Below are positions 58,882-64,000 of a stretch of DNA of 64,000 nt, piece after piece (within the stretch, counting starts at the first letter, position 1; every line of letters starts with the position of its first letter). A program made the translations under genes and the position numbers. Below the pieces are notes generated by a model, which searched no databases, was not told the origin of the DNA, and saw nothing but the letters and a program-made list of their open reading frames with translations. The DNA comes from Rhodothermales bacterium (GTDB lineage Bacteria > Bacteroidota > Rhodothermia > Rhodothermales > UBA10348). The DNA lies in assembly GCA_017643395.1 (NCBI GenBank), contig JAEPNP010000001.1, positions 579,806 to 643,805 on the forward strand, in the 5' to 3' direction.

Positions 58882-60528
58882 ATGATGCGTCGACTGATCC
58901 CCCTCCTCCTCCTGGGGCTTGCCGCGTGTGCCCAACAGGCCCCGGAGCCCACTCCCACGCTCTTCCACTCCGGTGTGATCTACACCGTTGACGAGGACCA
59001 GCCGCAGGTCAGCGCCATGCTCGTCCAGGACGGCGTGATCACGGCCGTCGGCGAGACCGAGGAGCTGCGCGCCCAGGTCGATGACGCCGACGAGGTAGAT
59101 CTCGGCGGTGCGGTGGTCATCCCCGGCCTGGTCGATTCCCATGCGCACGTTCGCAATCTCTCGACCATGCGCCTTTCGGCAGACCTGGTGGGCACTCAGA
59201 GTGTGCAGGAGATCATTGCTCGCCTCCAGGCGCATTCCGAGCGCGTTCCAGACGATGCGTGGCTGCTGGGCCGAGGCTGGGATCAGAATGATTGGGCCGT
59301 AACCGATTTTCCGACCCGTCTCGATCTGGATGACGCGTTTCCCGACCGGCCGGTGTGGCTGGAGCGCATCGATGGTCACGCGATGTGGGCCAACACCGCA
59401 GCCATGCGGGCAGCAGGATTTGAAACCATCGCCGAATCCGAGGACCCGCCCGGGGGAGTGATTCTGCGCGACGCGTCCGGGGCGCCGACCGGCGTCTTTA
59501 TCGACAATGCTGAACACCTCGTCGGCGAGTACCAGCCCTCGTTTTCCGAGGAGGATTTGGAGCGTGGACTGGAGGCCGCGTTATCCGAAATGGCTCGGTT
59601 CGGGATCACCTCGGTTCACGAGGCCGGCGCGGACATGGCGTTCCTGGAGCGCGTCAAGCGATTCATTGATGAGGACCGATTCACCGCTCGCCTGTATGCG
59701 ATGACGGAGCCGGGGCCGAGTTTTGAGCACTACTGCAACAACCACCTGATCGACTACGGTGACCGTCTCACGGTCCGTTCGGTCAAAATGTACCTGGACG
59801 GTGCCCTGGGCAGTCGCGGGGCCGCCCTGCTGGAGGACTACGCCGACGATCCGGGCAACCGCGGCCTGCTCCGAACGACGCCTGCGGACTACGCCGTCCT
59901 TGTCCAGCAGGCTCTCGACTGTGGATACCAGATAAACAGCCACGCCATTGGCGATGCGGGCAACCGCCTGCTGCTCGACACCTACGAGCAGGCCGGCATC
60001 AGTCCGGACCAGCGCCACCGCAACGAACACGCGCAGGTCGTAGCCCCCGGTGACATCGAGCGTCACGCCCAGCTCGGCGTCATCGCTTCCATGCAGCCCA
60101 CCCACGCCACCAGCGATATGTACTGGGCGGAGGATCGCGTCGGGCCCGGCCGCATCCGGGGAGCCTATGCATGGCGCACCATGCTGGATTCCGGCGTTCG
60201 TCTCGCCCTCGGCTCCGATTTCCCGGTGGAGCAAGTCGACCCGCTGCTGGGTTACTACGCAGCCGTAACCCGCCAGGACGCGGCAAGCTGGCCGGAAGGC
60301 GGATGGTATCCGGGCGAGGCCCTGAGCCGTGAGGAGGCCCTTCGCGGATTCACGATCGATGGGGCCTATGCCGCCTTCCAGGAGGACAAACTTGGTTCGC
60401 TGTCTCCCGGCAAGTGGGCCGACTTCGTCGTCCTGAGCGCCGACATCATGCGCCTGCCGGGCCCTGACATTCTGGACGCAGAGGTCCAGGCTACCTACGT
60501 CGGTGGAGAGGCAGTCTATCAGCGTTGA
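58882..60528 (+). CDS. Lipoprotein amidohydrolase of the YtcJ-like (Amidohydro_3) family
   Basis: 548 residues from ATG 58882. Lipoprotein signal LLLLGLAAC, then IPGLVDSHAHVRNLS (metal His-x-His), a carboxylated-Lys-type barrel, DGHAMWANTAAM, HAIGDAGNR and RNEHAQV. Members hydrolyse amide-like or cyclic substrates but most have unknown targets. An ATG three bases downstream (58885) is equally usable. It ends overlapping moaA by 4 nt (TTGA). Confidence 0.92.
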   Translation: MMRRLIPLLLLGLAACAQQAPEPTPTLFHSGVIYTVDEDQPQVSAMLVQDGVITAVGETEELRAQVDDADEVDLGGAVVIPGLVDSHAHVRNLSTMRLSADLVGTQSVQEIIARLQAHSERVPDDAWLLGRGWDQNDWAVTDFPTRLDLDDAFPDRPVWLERIDGHAMWANTAAMRAAGFETIAESEDPPGGVILRDASGAPTGVFIDNAEHLVGEYQPSFSEEDLERGLEAALSEMARFGITSVHEAGADMAFLERVKRFIDEDRFTARLYAMTEPGPSFEHYCNNHLIDYGDRLTVRSVKMYLDGALGSRGAALLEDYADDPGNRGLLRTTPADYAVLVQQALDCGYQINSHAIGDAGNRLLLDTYEQAGISPDQRHRNEHAQVVAPGDIERHAQLGVIASMQPTHATSDMYWAEDRVGPGRIRGAYAWRTMLDSGVRLALGSDFPVEQVDPLLGYYAAVTRQDAASWPEGGWYPGEALSREEALRGFTIDGAYAAFQEDKLGSLSPGKWADFVVLSADIMRLPGPDILDAEVQATYVGGEAVYQR

Positions 60529-61538
60529 CGGCCCCTTCTGAACATAGCCCGGCGCCGCTTCTGACGGACACGTTTGCGCGCTTCCACGACTACCTGCGCA
60601 TCGCCCTCACGGAGCGGTGCAACCTGCGCTGCGTCTATTGCATGCCGGCCGCCGGCGTGCCACTCAAGCCTCGAGCCGACATGCTCACGTTTGAGGAGAT
60701 CGAACGCCTGGCCCGGTTCTTCGCCGAGCGCGGCGTTCGCAAGATCCGGCTGACCGGCGGCGAGCCGCTGGTGCGCAAGGACGCGGTGGAGCTGGTCCGC
60801 ATGCTGGCTGCGCTGCCAGGCATCGAGACGCTAGCCATGACCACAAACGGCCTGCTGCTCGAACAGAAACTCCCTGACCTCAAGGACGCGGGCCTGACCC
60901 ACCTCAACATCTCTCTGGACACGCTGCGCGAGGATCGATTCCGTGAGATGACCCGGCGACCAGGCCTGGACCGCGTATTGGGTGCCATCGACGCGGCGCT
61001 GGCCCACGGCTATTCCGGCACCAAGGTGAATTGCGTGGTGCTACGCGGCAGCAATGAGGACGAGCTGCTCGACTTCGCTGCCATGTCCATCGACCGGCCA
61101 CTCGGTATGCGCTTCATCGAGTACATGCCTTTCTCCGGCAACGGGTGGGATTCCGGCGAGCTGGTTCCGTATGCGGAGATGCTGGAGCGGGTGCGAGACC
61201 GGTGGCCTCGGCTGGAGCCCATCGCCCGTGGGGCCAACGCAGTCAGCACAGATTGGCGCATTCCCGGGGCGCGTGGCACCGTGGGCTTCATCAGTTCGAT
61301 GACGGACAAGTTCTGCGGCTCGTGCAATCGAATTCGTCTCACGGCCGATGGACGGTTACGCAACTGCCTGTTTGGCCAGGATGGAGTCAGCTTGCGCGAT
61401 GCGCTGCGAGCCGGTGCGACGGACGCGGAACTGGAGCAGCTCGTCGCGAGCACGGTGCGTGCCAAGAAGGCCGCACACGCGGGCATGTTTGCGCTGGCCG
61501 ACCGCCCAGATCGCCCCATGATTCTGATCGGAGGCTGA
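60525..61538 (+). CDS. moaA: GTP 3',8-cyclase MoaA
   Basis: 337 residues. Radical-SAM enzyme that, with MoaC, makes cyclic pyranopterin monophosphate for molybdenum cofactor. N-terminal cluster CNLRCVYC (Cys32, Cys36, Cys39), the C-terminal cluster in FCGSCNRIRL with a third Cys in LRNCLFGQ, and the conserved C-terminal Gly-Gly (MILIGG). The start is TTG 60525, overlapping the upstream TGA. The near-start sequence before DYLRIALTERC is short and variable, as usual. Confidence 0.95.
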   Translation: MTAPSEHSPAPLLTDTFARFHDYLRIALTERCNLRCVYCMPAAGVPLKPRADMLTFEEIERLARFFAERGVRKIRLTGGEPLVRKDAVELVRMLAALPGIETLAMTTNGLLLEQKLPDLKDAGLTHLNISLDTLREDRFREMTRRPGLDRVLGAIDAALAHGYSGTKVNCVVLRGSNEDELLDFAAMSIDRPLGMRFIEYMPFSGNGWDSGELVPYAEMLERVRDRWPRLEPIARGANAVSTDWRIPGARGTVGFISSMTDKFCGSCNRIRLTADGRLRNCLFGQDGVSLRDALRAGATDAELEQLVASTVRAKKAAHAGMFALADRPDRPMILIGG

Positions 61539-61616
61539 CCTCTTGTGGTGCGCCGAATCACGTTGCCGCTCCCGACCCGTCCCGCTATCTTGAACGCCTT
61601 CCTTTCCGCCTGATTC

Positions 61617-62114
61617 ATGGACACCCCGGACGCCCCGATTCTGACTCACCTGGACCCCGAGGGTGGGGTTCACATGGTCGACACTTCCTCCAAATCCGAT
61701 ACCGTGCGCACGGCGGTGGCTGAGGGCAAGGTGCTGCTGGGTGCCGATGCATTTGAGGCAGTCAAGGAGCAGCGCATCCGGAAGGGCGACGTGATTTCAA
61801 CGGCCCAGCTCGCCGGGATCATGGGGGCCAAGGAGACCAGTCGGCTCATTCCGCTCTGCCACGCGGTAAACCTGCGGGGCATCGATGTGGACCTGAGCCT
61901 GGACGAGGACACAGACTCGGTCACGATTCGTGCGTTCGCCAAGACTGTCGGCGCAACCGGCGTCGAGATGGAAGCCCTGACGGCCGTCTCCGTGGCCGCG
62001 CTCACCCTGTACGACATGTGCAAGTCGGTGAGCAAGGGCATCCGCATTCATGACATTCATCTGGTGGCCAAGACCGGCGGCCAGAGCGGCAATTACCGCA
62101 AGGACACCCCCTGA
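61617..62114 (+). CDS. moaC: Cyclic pyranopterin monophosphate synthase MoaC
   Basis: 165 residues. Rearranges the MoaA product into cyclic pyranopterin monophosphate. Motifs: [54 protein letters not shown] and [12 protein letters not shown]. Completes the first step of molybdenum-cofactor synthesis with the gene just upstream; a 78-bp gap separates them. The remaining moa/moe genes are outside the window. Confidence 0.96.
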   Translation: MDTPDAPILTHLDPEGGVHMVDTSSKSDTVRTAVAEGKVLLGADAFEAVKEQRIRKGDVISTAQLAGIMGAKETSRLIPLCHAVNLRGIDVDLSLDEDTDSVTIRAFAKTVGATGVEMEALTAVSVAALTLYDMCKSVSKGIRIHDIHLVAKTGGQSGNYRKDTP

Positions 62115-62116
62115 CC

Positions 62117-63106
62117 ATGGACGTAGTGTTTTCGGCCGGCGGCCTGCTCTTGATCGCGCTGATCCTGATCGGCGTGATGATTTTCCTGTACTTCATCCCG
62201 GTCGGGCTCTTTGTGACCGCCTACTTCTCCGGAGTGCGGCTCAAGCTCTTCAGAGATCTTGTGGGCATGCGCCTTCGCAAGGTGCCGCCGACCCAGATCG
62301 TGCGCCCTCTCATCACGGCGTACAAGGCGGGGATTTACCTGGACACCCCGCAGCTGGAGGCGCATTACCTGGCCGGGGGGCACGTGCAATCGGTCGTGAA
62401 CGCGCTCATCTCGGCCGACAAGGCGAACATCGACCTGTCGTTTGAGCGGGCCACCGCCATTGATCTGGCTGGTCGCGACGTGTTCGAGGCCGTTCAGGTG
62501 TCTGTGAACCCGAAGGTGATTGAGACCCCGGCCGTGTCCGCAGTGGCCAAGGACGGCATTCAGGTGCGCGCCATTGCCCGCGTGACGGTGCGAGCCAACA
62601 TCGAGCGACTCGTCGGTGGAGCCGGGGAAGAAACCATCATCGCCCGTGTCGGCGAGGGTATCGTATCGACGATTGGCTCGTCTGCGACCCATGCCGTGGT
62701 GCTCGAGAATCCGGACTCCATCTCGAAGGTGGTACTGGCCAAGGGGCTCGACTCCGGCACGGCATTCGAGATTCTGTCCATCGACATCGCAGACGTGGAT
62801 GTCGGCGAGAACATCGGAGCCAAGCTGCAGACCGATCAGGCCGACGCCGACCTGAAGATCGCACGCGCCAAAGCGGAAGAGCGTCGCGCCGCCGCCGTGG
62901 CCGCCGAGCAGGAGATGCGTGCCTCCGTCCAGGAAGCCCGCGCCAAAGTGGTCTTGGCCGAGGCCGAGATCCCGAAGGCCATCTCCCAGGCGTTTCTCGA
63001 CGGCAATCTGGGTGTAATGGACTACTACAATCTCAAGAACATCCAGGCCGATACGAACATGCGTACGTCCATCGGCCGCACGGAAGAAGACCAGTCAGAG
63101 GAATAG
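62117..63106 (+). CDS. floA: Flotillin-like protein FloA
   Basis: 329 residues. An N-terminal membrane hairpin (about 5-40) then [30 protein letters not shown], an SPFH-like domain ([22 protein letters not shown]) and an Ala/Glu-rich coiled coil (about 245-295, [19 protein letters not shown]). FloA-type proteins scaffold membrane microdomains. It starts 2 bp after moaC and ends 1 bp before the dodecin gene, so all are likely cotranscribed. Confidence 0.95.
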   Translation: MDVVFSAGGLLLIALILIGVMIFLYFIPVGLFVTAYFSGVRLKLFRDLVGMRLRKVPPTQIVRPLITAYKAGIYLDTPQLEAHYLAGGHVQSVVNALISADKANIDLSFERATAIDLAGRDVFEAVQVSVNPKVIETPAVSAVAKDGIQVRAIARVTVRANIERLVGGAGEETIIARVGEGIVSTIGSSATHAVVLENPDSISKVVLAKGLDSGTAFEILSIDIADVDVGENIGAKLQTDQADADLKIARAKAEERRAAAVAAEQEMRASVQEARAKVVLAEAEIPKAISQAFLDGNLGVMDYYNLKNIQADTNMRTSIGRTEEDQSEE

Positions 63107-63107
63107 C

Positions 63108-63305
63108 ATGTCGATCGCCAAAGTCATCGAAGTGATCGCAGAAGGCTCCACCATCGAGCAGGCCCTGGAGGCTGCTGTCGCTGAAGCGGGGAAGTCCGTT
63201 CGCGGAATCCGAAGCGTGTACGCCAAGAACATTCAGGGCCGGGTACGCGACGGCAAGATTGTCGAGTATCGCGTCAACGCAAAGGTCACGTTCGTCGTCG
63301 ACTAG
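63108..63305 (+). CDS. Dodecin-family flavin-binding protein
   Basis: 65 residues: IAKVIEVIAEGSTIEQALEA, then VRGIRSVYAKNIQGRV and KIVEYRVNAKVTFVVD. Dodecins form 12-mers storing or protecting flavins. At the position where many have Trp stacking on the flavin, this one has Tyr (SVYAK), as in other bacterial members with this sequence pattern. It begins 1 bp after the floA stop codon. Confidence 0.92.
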   Translation: MSIAKVIEVIAEGSTIEQALEAAVAEAGKSVRGIRSVYAKNIQGRVRDGKIVEYRVNAKVTFVVD

Positions 63306-63344
63306 ACCGTCTGGACGTCTGTCCAGAAGTCCGAGACTAGCCCT

Positions 63345-63857
63345 ATGACGGCAACCCTCACATCGTTCGCCGTCCTGGGAGCGGTCACCACAGCGCAGCA
63401 GATCGCCGGCCGGTGCCTGGAATCCATGGAGGGGGCAGACCCCGAACTGGTGGCGGAAGAGACGCTGGCGCTCCTGTCTGTCACCACGGCCAGGACGCTG
63501 CGCGAACATGCTCTGGTTGCCGAGACTCTGGCTCAACTACCACTCACCTACCGCGACTACGTGGTGGGAGGTGCCGTGCTGTCGGCTGAAGATCAATCGG
63601 AGGCGATTCTGAGCGCCGAGACCGCCTCCTACGAACGATTGGGTCGCAAGCTCTCGTTCTATGAAGCACACTTCCCTCCGGGAAAACTGCCCGGCCCGCG
63701 CGCGCTCAAAGACAAGATGGAACTGTGGATGGGGCGCATATCGCCCCCGGGGCTGCCGGAGTCTCCCAGGAAGCGCATGGAAAAGCTGCAGCTGGTAAGC
63801 GTGGTCGAAACCCACCTCAAGCTGGTGCGCGCCTTCGCCGAGCAGGACCGGGCATAG
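63345..63857 (+). CDS. Unrecognised helical protein
   Basis: 170 residues, no signal peptide. The first part (about 1-65) is Ala/Leu-rich and helical (LTSFAVLGAVTTAQQIAG), followed by LPLTYRDYVVGGAVLS, a basic part (RLGRKLSFYEAHFPP) and a final helix LVSVVETHLKLVRAFAEQDR. I recognise no family. It lies 39 bp after the dodecin gene on the same strand and converges with the CorC-type gene. Confidence 0.7.
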   Translation: MTATLTSFAVLGAVTTAQQIAGRCLESMEGADPELVAEETLALLSVTTARTLREHALVAETLAQLPLTYRDYVVGGAVLSAEDQSEAILSAETASYERLGRKLSFYEAHFPPGKLPGPRALKDKMELWMGRISPPGLPESPRKRMEKLQLVSVVETHLKLVRAFAEQDRA

Positions 63858-63890
63858 GGACCATCAAGGACCTGCGGGCCGCGCCCCCGC

Positions 63891-64000
63891 CTACTCGCCC
63901 TCCAAATGCCGGATGCGCAGCAGCTCAAGGCGGTTGGCCGTCGCCTCCAGCACCGTGAAGCGGAAACCATCTTCGTCGAACTCCTCCCGCATCGCCGGAA
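63891..64000 (-). CDS. C-terminal end of a CorC/HlyC-family transporter-associated protein
   Basis: The last 36 codons of a leftward gene whose start is beyond the window. The visible end reads PAMREEFDEDGFRFTVLEAT, then ANRLELLRIRHLEGE and stop. This matches the transporter-associated (CorC_HlyC) domain that closes hemolysin/CBS-domain membrane proteins of the CNNM/CorC type, involved in metal-ion (Mg or Co) transport. Only the tail is seen, so the full architecture is inferred. Confidence 0.75.
   Translation of the reverse strand, partial: PAMREEFDEDGFRFTVLEATANRLELLRIRHLEGE

Noticed and set aside
1-64000. Defence systems, toxin-antitoxin pairs, prophage or integrase genes
   Set aside because: I looked for these and saw no matching motifs or gene patterns on either strand.

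Overview
The window is GC-rich and densely coded, and reads as chromosome from a Rhodothermota/Bacteroidota-type (FCB group) bacterium, probably marine. Evidence: two proteins with C-terminal type IX secretion (T9SS) sorting domains, a third with a similar tail, a PorV-family protein, a CarboxypepD_reg-type TonB-dependent receptor (TBDR), a GWxTD-domain protein, a TamL-like Omp85 protein, DUF2795 and 6-bladed propeller proteins. The genus-level placement is an inference. No rRNA, tRNA, CRISPR array, insertion sequence or phage gene was recognised.

Layout. 1-1206: end of a gene running off the left edge, then fmt. 1347-6255: a signalling run (PAS/GAF histidine kinase, NarL-type regulator, PAS-HD-GYP protein, small membrane protein) with the same 13-nt palindrome ahead of the second and third genes. 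6256-7139: gene-free, with two different tandem repeats. 7140-10284: GWxTD lipoprotein-like protein, ftsY, a CDP-alcohol phosphatidyltransferase. 10560-11000: small secreted HEAT-like protein with a paralogue at 57144-57572.

11057-31484: a 20-kb, one-strand alpha-glucan locus. A LacI-family regulator with a perfect palindromic operator heads an operon of parvulin lipoprotein, TBDR, 1282-aa Ca-loop surface protein and PorV. It is followed by a starch-binding-like T9SS cargo protein, a T9SS-tagged GH13 enzyme, a GH13 lipoprotein, an SLC45-like MFS sugar transporter and an animal-type alpha-amylase with an intact chloride site. There is no SusD. The inferred flow is surface capture and cleavage, periplasmic hydrolysis, import by MFS, then phosphorolysis by the separate alpha-glucan phosphorylase at 37720-39756.

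31485-32196: operator plus a six-copy 51-bp tandem array. 32197-44889: glycosyltransferase, secreted thioredoxin-like protein, noncanonical nitrilase-superfamily protein, lipoprotein, Tat-exported SDR, prmC, glucan phosphorylase, phenylalanine hydroxylase, NhaC antiporter with a tiny overlapping partner, SpoIIE phosphatase, M23 peptidase. 45048-54496: DUF2795 protein, TamL, cNMP-binding protein, rlmD, SDR, fused 2-oxoglutarate dehydrogenase/succinyltransferase. 54526-56682: 6-bladed propeller lipoprotein, Cys-rich secreted peptide and receiver/AraC regulator. 56860-64000: rpsU, second HEAT-like gene, rdgB, dtd, amidohydrolase, moaA, moaC, floA, dodecin, an unknown gene, and the end of a CorC/HlyC-type protein.

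The most promising unexplained items are the SusD-less T9SS/TBDR/PorV glucan locus, the Cys-rich peptide/propeller/regulator trio, the HEAT paralogue pair, and the several structured minisatellites between genes.
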